Positions 36,570 to 46,598 of a stretch of DNA of 64,000 nucleotides are shown here, piece by piece. The stretch is from Brachybacterium kimchii (GTDB lineage: Bacteria; Actinomycetota; Actinomycetes; Actinomycetales; Dermabacteraceae), in contig NZ_CP097218.1 of NCBI RefSeq assembly GCF_023373525.1, positions 372,001-436,000 on the forward strand, written 5' to 3'. Made by a program: the position numbers and the translations under genes. Position 1 is the first letter of the stretch, and every line of letters starts with the position of its first letter. The notes beneath the pieces are model-generated. The model made no database searches. It was not told where the DNA came from and worked only from the letters and a program-made list of their open reading frames with translations.

Positions 36570-37571
36570 ATGGCAGCACCTCGCAGCGGGCCGACGGGCC
36601 CCGCGCACGTGAGCGCCCTCCTCGACCGGATCCGGTACGAGGAGGGCGCTTCGCGCGACCTGGTCTCCCTCACCGCACGGCCGACCGTCCTCGGCCGAGG
36701 ATGGGACAACAGCCAGTGGCACGTCGGAGCCCTCGAGGACGGCACGCGCGTGGTGCTGCGGGTGCCGGAGCGGGAGATCGCGCGCGAGATCCTCGAGCAC
36801 GAGATCGCCCTGCTGGGCGACGCGGATGCGCTGCCGGAGTCTCTGCCGTTCGCCCGCCCTCGTCTGCTGGGGCAGGTCCCGGCCGATGCACCGGGCGGGC
36901 CCGCGGCGCTGCTCACCTGGATCGAGGGCGATGTGGTCGCGGAGCTCGTGAGGAGCGCGCCGGAGACCGCGCCACGGCTCGCCGAGCTCCTGGCGACCGC
37001 CCTCGCCGCGCTGCATCGGCCGGCACCGGCGACGCATCCCCGCGGGCGCGTGCGCGGCGTGCCCCTCGAGCGGCGCAGCGCGGCCGTCGCCGAGGAGCTG
37101 GCACTCCTGGACCGGCCGACGGGGGAGAGGGTGCGCGCCGCGTGGGAGCAGGGCCTGGAGGCTGACGTCTGGGACGGCCCCGACCTGCTGCTGCACGGCG
37201 ATCCGCATCCGGGGAACCTGGTGGTGCCCACGGCGGGATCCTCGCGCGATGGCGCGACCCGGCTCGGTCTCATCGACTGGGGCGACACCTGCGCGGGCGA
37301 CCCCGCGAGCGATCTCGGGGCGATCTTCCACCTCGATCCCACGGGCAGCGCCGTCGGGACCTATCTGCGCCGTGCGGCCTGGGCGCGGGAGGCGGATGCG
37401 CGTGCCCGGGAGGCGCTCGTGCTGCGCGCCCGGTCGTGGGCCGCACGGTATGCCTCGGCGATCCTGTCCCATCCCGCGCACGCGGAGGAGACCACTCACG
37501 CCGCCCTCGAGCACAGTGCCCGGCGGATGCTCGATGCGCTCAGCAGACCTCGGTCGCGCCGCGTGCGGTGA
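36570..37571 (+). CDS. Aminoglycoside phosphotransferase-family kinase-like protein
   Basis: 333 residues with the APH/ChoK fold. A glycine-poor N-lobe ([33 protein letters not shown]) is followed by the catalytic loop [14 protein letters not shown] and the metal site [18 protein letters not shown]. The WDN-x-x-W motif in the N-lobe is shared with many actinobacterial phosphotransferases of unknown substrate, so antibiotic resistance is not implied. Start supported by TACCCT 6 nt upstream. The 3' end overlaps the convergent kbl gene by 32 bp. Confidence 0.85.
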   Translation: MAAPRSGPTGPAHVSALLDRIRYEEGASRDLVSLTARPTVLGRGWDNSQWHVGALEDGTRVVLRVPEREIAREILEHEIALLGDADALPESLPFARPRLLGQVPADAPGGPAALLTWIEGDVVAELVRSAPETAPRLAELLATALAALHRPAPATHPRGRVRGVPLERRSAAVAEELALLDRPTGERVRAAWEQGLEADVWDGPDLLLHGDPHPGNLVVPTAGSSRDGATRLGLIDWGDTCAGDPASDLGAIFHLDPTGSAVGTYLRRAAWAREADARAREALVLRARSWAARYASAILSHPAHAEETTHAALEHSARRMLDALSRPRSRRVR

Positions 37572-38757
37572 CGAAGGCCTGGACGCAGGTCTCGATGTCC
37601 TCGGGGGAGTGCGCCGCGGAGAGCTGCACGCGGATGCGCGCACGGTCCTTGGGCACGACGGGGTAGGAGAAGGCGGTGACGTAGACGCCCTGCGCGAGCA
37701 TCGCGTCGGCGATCTTCGCCGCGCGCCGCGCATCGCCGAACATCACGGGGACGATCGCGTGCTCCCCGTCCAGCAGCTCGAAGCCCTCCTCGACCATGCG
37801 GCGCCGGAACAGGGAGGCATTGGCGAACAGCTTCTCGCGCAGTTCCGCGCTGCCCTCGACGAGGTCCAGGGCGGTGAGGGTCGCGGCGACGATCGCGGGC
37901 GCGAGCGAGTTGGAGAACAGGTAGGGACGGGCCCGCTGGCGCAGCAGGTCCACGATCTCGGCGCGGCCGGAGACGTAGCCGCCGCTCGCACCGCCGAGCG
38001 CCTTGCCGAAGGTGCCCGTAAAGATGTCGACGCGATCGGCGACCCCGAAGTGCTCGGGGGTGCCGGCGCCCGTCTCGCCCATGAAGCCGACGGCGTGGGA
38101 GTCGTCGACCAGGACGAGAGCGCCGTACTCGTCGGCCAGGTCGCAGATGCGATCGAGCGGTGCGAGGTAGCCGTCCATCGAGAACACGCCGTCGGTGACG
38201 ATGATCGTGCGACGCGCGGGCGCGCCGTCGTTCTGCGAGCGGGTGGCCTCGAGCTGGGCGCGCAGATCGTCCATGTCGGCGTTGCGGTAGCGGTAGCGGG
38301 AGGCCTTGGACAGCCGGATGCCGTCGATGAGGGAGGCATGGTTCAGCGCGTCGGAGACGATCGCGTCGCCCGCGCCGAACAGCGACTCGAAGACGCCGCC
38401 GTTGGCGTCGAAGCACGAGGAGAACAGGATCGTCGCCTCGGTGCCCAGGAACTCGCTGACCTTCTGCTCGAGCTCGAGGTGCAGATCCCCGGTGCCGCAG
38501 ATGAAGCGCACCGAGGCCATGCCGAAGCCGCGCTCGTCCAGCGCCCTCTTCGCGGCCTCGATGAGCCGCGGGTCGTCGGCCAGGCCCAGGTAGTTGTTCG
38601 CGCAGAAGTTCAGGACCTCCGCCGGGGCGTCGCCGAAGGCCGCGGCCTCGACGTGCGCGGACTGCGGGGTCGAGATCGTGCGCTCGTTCTTGAAGGTGCC
38701 CGCCTCGCGGATCTCCTCGAGCTCGGCGGCCAGCTGGCCCTTCACGTCGGCGTACAT
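37540..38757 (-). CDS. kbl: Glycine C-acetyltransferase (2-amino-3-ketobutyrate CoA ligase)
   Basis: 405-residue PLP enzyme that cleaves 2-amino-3-oxobutyrate with CoA to glycine and acetyl-CoA, the second step of threonine breakdown. Seen: [50 protein letters not shown] and the PLP Lys252 in [14 protein letters not shown]. Downstream of tdh on the same strand, 81 nt apart, so the two act in sequence. GAGGAGG lies 8 nt before the ATG. Its 3' end overlaps the phosphotransferase gene. Confidence 0.96.
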   Translation of the reverse strand: MYADVKGQLAAELEEIREAGTFKNERTISTPQSAHVEAAAFGDAPAEVLNFCANNYLGLADDPRLIEAAKRALDERGFGMASVRFICGTGDLHLELEQKVSEFLGTEATILFSSCFDANGGVFESLFGAGDAIVSDALNHASLIDGIRLSKASRYRYRNADMDDLRAQLEATRSQNDGAPARRTIIVTDGVFSMDGYLAPLDRICDLADEYGALVLVDDSHAVGFMGETGAGTPEHFGVADRVDIFTGTFGKALGGASGGYVSGRAEIVDLLRQRARPYLFSNSLAPAIVAATLTALDLVEGSAELREKLFANASLFRRRMVEEGFELLDGEHAIVPVMFGDARRAAKIADAMLAQGVYVTAFSYPVVPKDRARIRVQLSAAHSPEDIETCVQAFVTARGATEVC

Positions 38758-38787
38758 CAGGGGTGCCTCCTCAGGCGGGCGATGATC

Positions 38788-38812
38788 GGTGCGGTGCGGT
38801 GCGATGCGATGG
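38788..38812. repeat. Five degenerate 5-bp tandem units between tdh and kbl
   Basis: GGTGC GGTGC GGTGC GATGC GATGG in the short spacer between the two threonine genes, next to the kbl ribosome site. Confidence 0.7.
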
Positions 38813-38838
38813 AGAGCGGTGAAGCGCAGTGCGGTGGG

Positions 38839-39921
38839 TCAGGAGCCGTCGAACACGGTCCAGTCCAGCACGACCTTGCCGCCGCTGCCCGAGCGGGCGA
38901 TCTCGAAGGCGCGCTCCCATGCGGTCGCGGGCAGCACGTCGGTGACGGTCGCGCGGATCCGCTCGCGAAGCACGGGGCTCGTGGAGATCATCGCGCTCAT
39001 CGCGTTCCAGGTCTCGAACATCTCGCGTCCGTAGATGCCCTGCAGGGTGAGCATGTGGGTGATCACCGTGGTCCAGTCCAGCTCGAAGTGCCGTGCGGGG
39101 AGGCCCAGCAGGGCGATCCTCCCGCCGTGGTTCATGTTGGTGATCATCTCCTGCAGGGCGCTGGGCTGCCCGGAGATCTCCAGACCCACGTCGAAGCCCT
39201 CCTTCATGCCGAGCTCGCGCTGCACGTCCGTGATCCTTCGCTCGCCGACGTTGACGGCGAGGTCGACCCCCGCGGCGCGGGCCATCTCCAGCCGGTGCTC
39301 GTGCACGTCCGTGATCGCGACGAAGCGGGCACCCGCGTGGCGGGCGACGGCGGCGGCCATCAGGCCGATGGGGCCGGCTCCGGTGATCAGCACGTCCTCG
39401 CCGACCAGCGGGAACTTCAACGCCGTGTGCACGGCGTTCCCGAAGGGATCGAACACGGCGCCGAGCTCGGGGCTGATCACGTCCTCGCGGCCCTCGTGCT
39501 CGTGCACCCAGACGTTCTGGTGGGGGATCACGACCTGCTCGGCGAAGGCGCCGTCGCGCTGCACGCCGACGCTGCGGGTGCGGATGCACAGCTGGCGCCG
39601 GCCGGCGCGGCAGTTGCGGCACACCCCGCACACCACGTGGCCCTCGCCGGAGACGCGGTCCCCCACGCGCACGTCGGGGACCTCGGCGCCGATCTCGACG
39701 ACCTCCCCGTAGAACTCATGCCCCGGGGTGAAGGGGACCGTGTCGCACATGGCCTCGGCGGAGGAGTCCCAGGCGAGAAGATGCAGGTCGGTGCCGCAGA
39801 GCCCTGCTCGCAGCACCCGGATGCGCACGTCCCAGGGGCCGACCCCGGGGACGGGCACCTCGGTGAGCTCGAGCCCCGGTCCCGGCGCCGTCTTGCGCAG
39901 GGCGCGCATCGTCTCTGTCAT
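38839..39921 (-). CDS. tdh: L-threonine 3-dehydrogenase
   Basis: 360-residue zinc-dependent alcohol dehydrogenase-type enzyme oxidising threonine to 2-amino-3-oxobutyrate with NAD+. Catalytic zinc ligands are in GLCGTDLHL and [11 protein letters not shown]; structural zinc Cys are in [15 protein letters not shown]. The Rossmann loop is [20 protein letters not shown]. The start at 39921 is chosen because GGAGGAG lies about 10 nt upstream; an in-frame ATG 12 codons earlier is less likely. Forms an operon with kbl. Divergent from hrpA. Confidence 0.95.
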   Translation of the reverse strand: MTETMRALRKTAPGPGLELTEVPVPGVGPWDVRIRVLRAGLCGTDLHLLAWDSSAEAMCDTVPFTPGHEFYGEVVEIGAEVPDVRVGDRVSGEGHVVCGVCRNCRAGRRQLCIRTRSVGVQRDGAFAEQVVIPHQNVWVHEHEGREDVISPELGAVFDPFGNAVHTALKFPLVGEDVLITGAGPIGLMAAAVARHAGARFVAITDVHEHRLEMARAAGVDLAVNVGERRITDVQRELGMKEGFDVGLEISGQPSALQEMITNMNHGGRIALLGLPARHFELDWTTVITHMLTLQGIYGREMFETWNAMSAMISTSPVLRERIRATVTDVLPATAWERAFEIARSGSGGKVVLDWTVFDGS

Positions 39922-40086
39922 CCGTGTGTCTCCTCCTCGAGAGCCGTCGCCCGTCACCTTATCCGCCCCCTGCGCGGGTGTGCGCGTTCAGCGGGAGAAC
40001 GCGCACGGATGCCGATGGACGGCGGCGGTGCCCGGCCGCGCAGGCGGGCGCCGGGAATCGGGGCGACCGCGATGCCTCCGAACGCC

Positions 40087-40092
40087 TAGCAT
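40087..40092 (+). promoter_or_regulatory. -10 hexamer TAGCAT of leaderless hrpA
   Basis: TAGCAT ends 8 nt before the ATG at 40101; no ribosome site. Confidence 0.5.
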
Positions 40093-40100
40093 GTCCCATC

Positions 40101-43100
40101 ATGAGCGCGCGCCCGAGCACCACCGAGACCCACCCCGAGGCACCGCAGCTCGCGATCACCTACCCGGGCGAGCTGCCCGTCTCCCAGCAGCGCGAGGAGA
40201 TCCTCTCGGCGCTCCGGGAGAACCAGGTCGTCGTCATCGCCGGCGAGACCGGATCCGGCAAGACCACGCAGATCCCCAAGATGCTCCTCGAGCTCGGCTT
40301 CGGAGGGAACGGCAGGGTCATCGGCCACACGCAGCCGCGACGGCTCGCCGCGCGCAGCGTCGCGAGCCGCATCGCCTCCGAGCTGGGGGAGAAGCTCGGC
40401 GAGGGGACCGTCGGCTACCAGGTGCGCTTCACCAAGGAGGTCGCCCGCGGCGCCCGGCTGAAGCTCATGACCGACGGCATCCTGCTGGCCGAGCTCGGTT
40501 CGGACCGTCTGCTGCGCCGCTACGACGCGATCATCATCGACGAGGCCCACGAGCGGTCGCTCAACATCGACGTCATCCTCGGCTACCTCCGGCAGATCCT
40601 CCCGCAGCGCCCCGACCTCAAGGTCGTCATCACCTCGGCGACCATCGACCCCGAGCGCTTCGCCCAGCACTTCGCCACCAGCGGGGCCGACGGCGAGATG
40701 CACCCGGCGCCCGTCCTCGAGGTCTCCGGGCGCACCTATCCCGTCGAGGTCCGCTACCGGCCGCTCGTGATCGACGCCGATGTCGCCGCCGAGGAGGCCT
40801 CGGAGGCCGACGAGCTCGAGGACATCCACTCCATCGAGCGCGACCTCGACGAGGCGATCATCGACGCGGTCGACGAGCTCGCCGCCGAGGGACCCGGCGA
40901 CATGCTCGTCTTCCTGCCCGGCGAGCGCGAGATCCGCGAGATCCGCGACAGCCTCGAGCAGCACCTGGGCTCCGGAGGCCGGGGCCGTCTGCCCACCGAG
41001 GTGCTGCCCCTGTTCGGCCGGCTCTCGGCGAGCGACCAGCAGCGGATCTTCTCGCCGCGCCCTGCGGGCACCCATCGTCGGATCATCCTGTCGACCAACG
41101 TCGCGGAGACCTCGCTGACCGTCCCCGGCATCACCTACGTGATCGACTCGGGCCTGGCCCGCATCTCCCGCTACTCCCAGCGCACCAAGGTGCAGCGCCT
41201 TCCGATCGAGCCGATCTCCCAGGCCAGCGCGAACCAGCGCTCGGGCCGCTCGGGCCGCACCCATCCCGGCATCGCGATCCGCCTCTTCTCGCGCGAGGAC
41301 TTCGAGACCCGCCCGGAGTTCACCGAGCCCGAGATCCTGCGCACCAACCTCGCCTCCGTCGTCCTGCTGATGACCTCCCTCGGGCTCGGGGACGTGGAGT
41401 CCTTCCCCTTCGTGGAGCCCCCGGCCACGCGCGCCGTGACCGACGGCGTGCGCCTGCTCGAGGAGCTGCGCGCCATCGAGACCGACCCGAAGGCGCCGGG
41501 CGGACGGCGCCTGACGGACATCGGCCGACTGCTCGCGCGCTTCCCGCTGGACCCCCGGATGGCGCGCATGCTCATCGAGGCCGACCGCCTCGGCGCTCTG
41601 CGCGAGGTCCTCGTGATCGTCGCGGGACTCTCGATCCAGGACCCGCGCGAGCGTCCGCTCGGCTTCGAGCAGCAGGCCAAGGAGAAGCACAGGCGCTTCG
41701 AGGACGAGACCAGCGACTTCCTGGGCCTCCTGAACCTCTGGAACCACCTCCAGGAGCGGCGCAAGGAGCTCTCCGGCAGCGCCTTCCGCCGCGAGGTCCG
41801 CGGCGAGTACCTCCACTACCTGCGCATCCGCGAATGGTGGGATCTGCACTCGCAGCTGAAGGACATGGCGAAGGACGCCGATCTCCACCTCAACAAGAGC
41901 GAGGCCGATCCCGCGCGCATCCACCAGGCGCTGCTCGTGGGCCTCCTCTCCCACGTCGGCCTCTATGACGACCGCAGCCGCGAGTACTCCGGCGCCCGTG
42001 GCGCGCGGTTCGCGCTCTGGCCCGGCTCCGCGCTCGCCAGGAAGCGGCCCGAGCTGGTCATGGTCGCCGAGCTCGTGGAGACCTCCCGGCTCTGGGGGCG
42101 CACGGCCGCGAGGATCGACGCCGCCTGGGCCGAGGAGATCGGCGCGCACGTGGTGCGCCGCTCGCACTCCGAGCCCTACTGGTCGTCCAAGCAGGCCTCC
42201 GCGATGGCGCACGAGAAGGTCACCCTCTACGGGGTGCCGATCGTCGCCGACCACGTGGTGCCCTTCGGCCGTGTGAATCCCGAGCTCGCTCGGGACATCT
42301 TCCTGCAGAACGCGCTCGTCGAGGGCGACTGGCGGACCCGCCACCACTTCTTCCGCGACAACCGGGCGCTCATCGCGCGGCTCGAGGAGCTCGAGGCGAA
42401 GACCCGGCGGCGCGACCTCCTCATCGGCGACGAGCAGGTGTTCGCGTTCTACGACGCGCGCATCCCCGCCGACGTCGTCTCCGGCCGCCACTTCGACGCC
42501 TGGTGGAAGAAGCAGCGGCACCTCACCCCCGACCTGCTCACGCTCACCGAGGACGATCTGCTCGCGGCCGACGAGTCCGTCACCGCCGCGATCCAGGCCG
42601 ACTTCCCCGACACCTGGGTGCAGGGCGATCTCACGCTCCCGCTCAGCTACTCCTTCGGGGACGTGGGCGCGCGCGGCAGCGACGGCGTCACCGCGACGAT
42701 CCCGCTCGCGGTGCTCAACCGCGTCACCCCGCGCGGCTTCGACTGGCTGGTCCCCGGCATGCGCGAGGAGCTCGTCACCGAGCTCATCCGCTCCCTGCCC
42801 AAGCCCCTGCGCCGCCACCTGGTCCCCGCCCCCGAGCGCGCGAAGGCGGTCGCGGCGACCCTCCACGACGACGACCCGGACGCCGGCGAGGCGTTCGTCG
42901 AGGCGGCGGCCGACGAGCTCGTCGCCCTCCCCGGCCTCCCGCAGGACCTCGAGCTGTACGGGCCGGAGTTCGACCTCGCCCGCATCCCCGCCCATCTGCG
43001 CATGCACTTCCGGGTGGTCGACGCGAAGGGCCGGGAGATCGGCGCGGGCGACGATCTCGGCGCGCTCCAGAAGCGCCTGAAGACGCGCATGGACGCCTCC

Positions 43101-44006
43101 GTCACCACGCAGGGCGAGGACCTCGCCCGACGAGACCTCGCAGCCTTCCCCGAGGCGGGCGTCCCCGAGGTGCATCGCAGCCGCGTGGGCGGCCTCGAGG
43201 TGACCGGGCACCCGGCGCTGGTCGCCGTGCGCGGGGTCGACGGGCAGGTCGAACGGGTGGACCTCAAGGTCCTCGCGACCGCCGAGGAGCAGGCGAGCGC
43301 GCACCCCGAGGGCGTGATCGCGCTCGTGGACCGCGAGCTGCACCCGGACCTCGCCTCCGTGCTGAACGCACTGCCGAACCCCACCAAGCTCGCCGTCGCC
43401 CAGTCCCCGTACCCCTCGAGCGCGGCCCTCCTGGCCGACGCCTCCGCGGCCGCGACCGCGCATCTGGTGGGCGATGCGGGCGCCGTCCGCACGCGCGAGC
43501 AGTTCGACGCGGCGCTCGCGCGGGTCCGCTCGGAGCACGACCGGGTCGCGGCGCAGGCGGTGCGCGACGCCGCCGCGGCCCTCGCCGCCCACGCGAAGCT
43601 CGCGAAGTCGCTCGGACGCGTGTCCTCGCTGACGATCCTCCAGCAGCTCACGGAGATCCGCGAGCACGCCTCGCGCCTGGTGGGGGAGCGCTTCGTCTCC
43701 CGCACGGGGGTCGAGCACCTGGGGGACCTGGTGCGGTACCTGCGCGCCGACGGGATCCGACTGGAGAAGCTCGAGGAGAACCCTCCGCGCGACGCGAAGC
43801 TCGCCTGGCAGGTCCACGACGTCGAGCAGCTGTGGGAGCGCGCCCGCGCGAAGCTGTCCCGCTCCCGCGCCGCCCAGGAGGATGCGATGCGCATCCCGTG
43901 GCTGCTGGAGGAGTACCGGGTGAGCCTGTTCGCGCAGACCCTGGGCACCCGCGAGACCGTCTCCGACAAGCGCCTGCGCGCGGCGATCGCGGCGCTCTCG
44001 GCCTGA
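40101..44006 (+). CDS. hrpA: ATP-dependent RNA helicase HrpA
   Basis: 1301-residue DEAH-box helicase. Motif I GETGSGKTT (residues 48-56), Ia TQPRRLAARSVA, II DEAH, III SAT, V LSTNVAETSLTVPGITYVID and VI QRSGRSGRTHPG are all present. WH, ratchet and OB-fold domains follow, and a long C-terminal DUF3418 region (about 700-1295) fits full-length HrpA. HrpA can resolve stalled ribosomes on mRNA in E. coli (established there). The start has a -10 hexamer 8 nt upstream. A 1243-codon open frame on the opposite strand is a composition artefact. Confidence 0.95.
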   Translation: MSARPSTTETHPEAPQLAITYPGELPVSQQREEILSALRENQVVVIAGETGSGKTTQIPKMLLELGFGGNGRVIGHTQPRRLAARSVASRIASELGEKLGEGTVGYQVRFTKEVARGARLKLMTDGILLAELGSDRLLRRYDAIIIDEAHERSLNIDVILGYLRQILPQRPDLKVVITSATIDPERFAQHFATSGADGEMHPAPVLEVSGRTYPVEVRYRPLVIDADVAAEEASEADELEDIHSIERDLDEAIIDAVDELAAEGPGDMLVFLPGEREIREIRDSLEQHLGSGGRGRLPTEVLPLFGRLSASDQQRIFSPRPAGTHRRIILSTNVAETSLTVPGITYVIDSGLARISRYSQRTKVQRLPIEPISQASANQRSGRSGRTHPGIAIRLFSREDFETRPEFTEPEILRTNLASVVLLMTSLGLGDVESFPFVEPPATRAVTDGVRLLEELRAIETDPKAPGGRRLTDIGRLLARFPLDPRMARMLIEADRLGALREVLVIVAGLSIQDPRERPLGFEQQAKEKHRRFEDETSDFLGLLNLWNHLQERRKELSGSAFRREVRGEYLHYLRIREWWDLHSQLKDMAKDADLHLNKSEADPARIHQALLVGLLSHVGLYDDRSREYSGARGARFALWPGSALARKRPELVMVAELVETSRLWGRTAARIDAAWAEEIGAHVVRRSHSEPYWSSKQASAMAHEKVTLYGVPIVADHVVPFGRVNPELARDIFLQNALVEGDWRTRHHFFRDNRALIARLEELEAKTRRRDLLIGDEQVFAFYDARIPADVVSGRHFDAWWKKQRHLTPDLLTLTEDDLLAADESVTAAIQADFPDTWVQGDLTLPLSYSFGDVGARGSDGVTATIPLAVLNRVTPRGFDWLVPGMREELVTELIRSLPKPLRRHLVPAPERAKAVAATLHDDDPDAGEAFVEAAADELVALPGLPQDLELYGPEFDLARIPAHLRMHFRVVDAKGREIGAGDDLGALQKRLKTRMDASVTTQGEDLARRDLAAFPEAGVPEVHRSRVGGLEVTGHPALVAVRGVDGQVERVDLKVLATAEEQASAHPEGVIALVDRELHPDLASVLNALPNPTKLAVAQSPYPSSAALLADASAAATAHLVGDAGAVRTREQFDAALARVRSEHDRVAAQAVRDAAAALAAHAKLAKSLGRVSSLTILQQLTEIREHASRLVGERFVSRTGVEHLGDLVRYLRADGIRLEKLEENPPRDAKLAWQVHDVEQLWERARAKLSRSRAAQEDAMRIPWLLEEYRVSLFAQTLGTRETVSDKRLRAAIAALSA

Positions 44007-44338
44007 GCCGTCGCCGCGGGACGTGACACACGCCCCCTGATCCGTGTGCTCGCAGCCACCTCCGCCGATCGCATACTCAACTTTTGCGTTCGCCGTGGTG
44101 AGCGCACTGCGGAGGATCCCGGAGGGCGCTGGGCGGCATCTGAACGCCCGCTCGACCGGTCACGATGAGGTCACGGGGCGCGCGTGGGCCCCGGGTCAAG
44201 GAGTTCATGCCTGCGCAAAGACCAGTGGTCCGACTCGGGCGAACCGGACAGACGCCCTGTTCACAGCGCTTCGTGCGCTCGCTAGCGTCATCGGCGTCCT
44301 TCCGGATCCCGGAACCTCAGACCTCGAAGGTGCCTCGC
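44007..44338. other. 332-nt intergenic region with a good promoter
   Basis: No gene seen. It holds a -35/-10 pair near its right end (44260-44288) and an isolated ribosome-like AAGGAG (44197-44202) before an in-frame ATG at 44207 that I reject as the gene start. Left part is unremarkable. Confidence 0.6.
44260..44288 (+). promoter_or_regulatory. Promoter TTCACA-N17-TAGCGT
   Basis: Consensus-like -35 (44260-44265) and -10 (44283-44288) at ideal spacing, placing the transcript start near 44295 and a 44-nt leader with GAAGG 8 nt before the ATG at 44339. Confidence 0.6.
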
Positions 44339-44923
44339 ATGACCCTCTCCCGCCGCCGCCTGCTCCTCGCCGGGACCATCGGACTGACCGCCCTCGCCAC
44401 GGCCGCCCCGGCCATGGCCGCCGACGCCGACTCCGACGACTGGACCGAGTCGTTCATGACGCGCGCCGAGACCCGCGAGGGCTTCGCGCTGGACGCGATG
44501 GACGACTGGCAGGTCGAGAACGCGCGCTTCATCATCGCCGTCTGCAAGGGCCACGACATCAGCGCCCACGGCACCCAGATCGTGCTCGCGACCGCGATCG
44601 TCGAGGCGTGGCTGTACAACTACCAGCCGGCCGTCGACCTCGACTCCGGCGGCCTCTTCCAGCAGCGCCCCTCCGCGGGATGGGGCAGCGCGGCCGAGGT
44701 GCGCCACAAGCAGAAGGCGATCGACGCGTTCCTCGGCCTCGGCGACCACTCGAGCGCCCCGGGCCTGCTCGACGTCGCGCCCGACTACGACGACTGGGAC
44801 CTCGGCGAGGCCGCCCAGGCCGTCCAGCAGTCCGCCTACCCCGACCGCTACGCCGAGCAGGCCTCCGCCGCGAAGAGCCTGTGGGAGCGCTACTCCGACG
44901 ACGTGAAGTCCTTCGAGGGCTGA
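44339..44923 (+). CDS. Tat-exported lysozyme-like protein
   Basis: 194 residues. The start MTLSRRRLLLAGTIGL is a twin-arginine signal, cut after APAMA. The mature part contains ETREGFALDAMDDWQVENAR, then a helical region IVLATAIVEAWLYNYQPAVD and DSGGLFQQRPSAGWGS. The last motif (D-S-x-GLFQQRPS-x-GWG) occurs in actinobacterial secreted proteins with a lysozyme/transglycosylase-like fold. Peptidoglycan activity is inferred; a catalytic Glu may be the one in ATAIVEAW. No neighbour shares its operon. Confidence 0.75.
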   Translation: MTLSRRRLLLAGTIGLTALATAAPAMAADADSDDWTESFMTRAETREGFALDAMDDWQVENARFIIAVCKGHDISAHGTQIVLATAIVEAWLYNYQPAVDLDSGGLFQQRPSAGWGSAAEVRHKQKAIDAFLGLGDHSSAPGLLDVAPDYDDWDLGEAAQAVQQSAYPDRYAEQASAAKSLWERYSDDVKSFEG

Positions 44924-44980
44924 GAGGGACGCGCAGCCCCCGTACGGGCGCTCGGACACGGCGGGGATCCCTCCCGGGCG

Positions 44981-44995
44981 CGCCGCGCCGCGGCG
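44981..44995 (+). terminator. GC hairpin after the Tat-exported protein gene
   Basis: CGCCGC, loop GCC, GCGGCG, about 60 nt after the stop and before the malic enzyme promoter. No T-tract. Confidence 0.4.
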
Positions 44996-45019
44996 TCCCG
45001 CAGCGGCGGCCCACGACGT

Positions 45020-45025
45020 TACGAT
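45020..45025 (+). promoter_or_regulatory. -10 hexamer TACGAT of leaderless malic enzyme gene
   Basis: TACGAT ends 7 nt before the ATG at 45033 and overlaps an earlier in-frame ATG (45024), which therefore cannot be in the transcript. Confidence 0.55.
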
Positions 45026-45032
45026 GAGCCGC

Positions 45033-46484
45033 ATGTCACCGGCGCCATCAGTCAGCTACTCCATCACCATCCGTCTCGAGTTCGCCGCCCACTCCGCGGC
45101 GGTCAGCGACATCACCGGGACCATCGAGGCGCACCGCGCCCTGGTCACCGCGCTCGATGTCTCCGCCTCCGGGCCCGAGCGGATGCGCGCGGACCTCACC
45201 GTCCTCACCGCGGACAACGACCACGCCATGGAGGTGGTCGAGGCCCTCAAGGACCTCGAGGGGGTCGAGCTCGGCAAGGTCTCGGACCGCACGTTCCTCG
45301 CGCACCTGGGCGGCAAGCTCACCGTCGAGTCGAAGGTCCCGATCCGCCACCGCGACGACCTCTCGATGGTCTACACCCCGGGCGTCGCGCGCGTCGTGAA
45401 GGCCATCGCCGAGCACCCCGAGGACGCCCGCAGCCTCACCATCAAGCGCAACACCGTCGCCGTCGTCTCCGACGGCTCCGCGATCCTGGGCCTGGGCGAT
45501 CTGGGCCCGCTCGCCGCGATGCCCGTCATGGAGGGCAAGGCCGCCCTCTTCAAGCGCTTCGCGGACATCGACGCCTTCCCCATCTGCCTGGACGCCCACT
45601 CCGTCGAGGACATCGTCTCCCACGTGAAGGCGATCGCCCCGGTGTTCGCCGGCATCAACCTCGAGGACATCTCGGCCCCGCGCTGCTTCGAGATCGAGGA
45701 CCGCCTGCGCCAGGAGCTGGACATCCCCGTCTTCCACGACGACCAGCACGGCACGGCGATCGTCGTGGTCGCCGCGCTGCGCAACGCCCTGCGCGTGGTC
45801 GGCAAGAACATCGCCGACGTGCGCATCGTGCTCTCCGGAGCGGGCGCCGCCGGCACCGCGATCCTGCGCCTGTTGCGCGCCGCGGGCGCCCGCGACGTGG
45901 TCGTCACCGACATCGACGGCATCGTCCACGAGGGCAGGGAGAACCTCGAGGGCCGCCTGCCCTGGATCGCCGAGGTCACCAACCCGCGCCACCTCACCGG
46001 CACCCTCAGCGACGCCATCACCGGGGCCGACGTGTTCATCGGCGTGAGCGCCGGGAACATCCTCACCGCCGACGACGTCTCGCGCATGGCGGAGCGCTCG
46101 ATCGTCTTCGCGATGGCGAACCCCACCCCGGAGATCGACCCGGCCGAGGCCGCGAAGCACGCGGAGGTCGTCGCGACCGGCCGCAGCGACTTCGCGAACC
46201 AGATCAACAACGTGCTGGCCTTCCCCGGTGTGTTCCGCGGCCTGCTCGACGCGCGCGCGACGAACGTCTCGGACCGGATGCTGCTCGCGGCCTCGAAGGC
46301 CCTGGCCGACGTCGTCCTGTCCGAGGAGCTGAACCCCACCTACATCGTGCCGAGCGTCTTCAACGAGGGCGTCACCAAGGCGGTCGCCGCCGCCGTGGAG
46401 CATGTCGCGCGCGAGGAGGCCGGCACCGTGGACACGATCACCGGCGCGATCCCCGCGGTCTACGCCGAGGAGATCCACCTCTGA
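45033..46484 (+). CDS. NAD(P)-dependent malic enzyme with N-terminal ACT domain
   Basis: 483 residues. An ACT domain (about 1-80) that may bind an amino acid or other effector precedes the short bacterial malic enzyme: the Tyr in SMVYTPGVARV, Lys in TIKRNTVAVVSDGSAILGLG, metal ligands in NLEDISAPRCFEIE and FHDDQHGTAIV, and a Rossmann fold with LSGAGAAGTAI. It converts malate to pyruvate, CO2 and NAD(P)H; the cofactor cannot be fixed by eye. The start is the second of two close ATGs because the first overlaps the -10 hexamer. Regulation through the ACT domain is inference. Confidence 0.94.
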   Translation: MSPAPSVSYSITIRLEFAAHSAAVSDITGTIEAHRALVTALDVSASGPERMRADLTVLTADNDHAMEVVEALKDLEGVELGKVSDRTFLAHLGGKLTVESKVPIRHRDDLSMVYTPGVARVVKAIAEHPEDARSLTIKRNTVAVVSDGSAILGLGDLGPLAAMPVMEGKAALFKRFADIDAFPICLDAHSVEDIVSHVKAIAPVFAGINLEDISAPRCFEIEDRLRQELDIPVFHDDQHGTAIVVVAALRNALRVVGKNIADVRIVLSGAGAAGTAILRLLRAAGARDVVVTDIDGIVHEGRENLEGRLPWIAEVTNPRHLTGTLSDAITGADVFIGVSAGNILTADDVSRMAERSIVFAMANPTPEIDPAEAAKHAEVVATGRSDFANQINNVLAFPGVFRGLLDARATNVSDRMLLAASKALADVVLSEELNPTYIVPSVFNEGVTKAVAAAVEHVAREEAGTVDTITGAIPAVYAEEIHL

Positions 46485-46550
46485 GCCGAGGCTCCGTGCC
46501 CTCCGGGGGGTCGGCCCGCAGTGTCCTTCCGCCCCGTGAAAGCACCAAGT

Positions 46551-46592
46551 TCACCGAAAACGGGTGACACGCGGAGGTAACTTCTCTACCCT
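46551..46592 (+). promoter_or_regulatory. Promoter GTGACA-N17-TACCCT with overlapping operator
   Basis: The -35 is at 46564-46569 and the -10 at 46587-46592, which ends 6 nt before the namZ ATG (leaderless). An inverted repeat TCACC-N7-GGTGA (46551-46567) overlaps the -35, a place where a repressor would block. Confidence 0.6.
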
Positions 46593-46598
46593 CGAGGG

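Noticed and set aside
36570-37571. Aminoglycoside resistance gene
   Set aside because: The fold is shared by many kinases of small molecules and homoserine or choline; nothing specific to drug resistance or mobility surrounds it.
40086-43817. Open frame of 1243 codons antisense to hrpA
   Set aside because: It is a shadow of very high GC at third positions; the sequence is low in hydrophobic pattern, has no domain and no start signal, while hrpA on the other strand has all helicase motifs.
44207-44338. Earlier start (ATG 44207 with AAGGAG) for the Tat-exported protein
   Set aside because: It would place 44 residues before the twin-arginine signal and lies upstream of a good promoter at 44260-44288.
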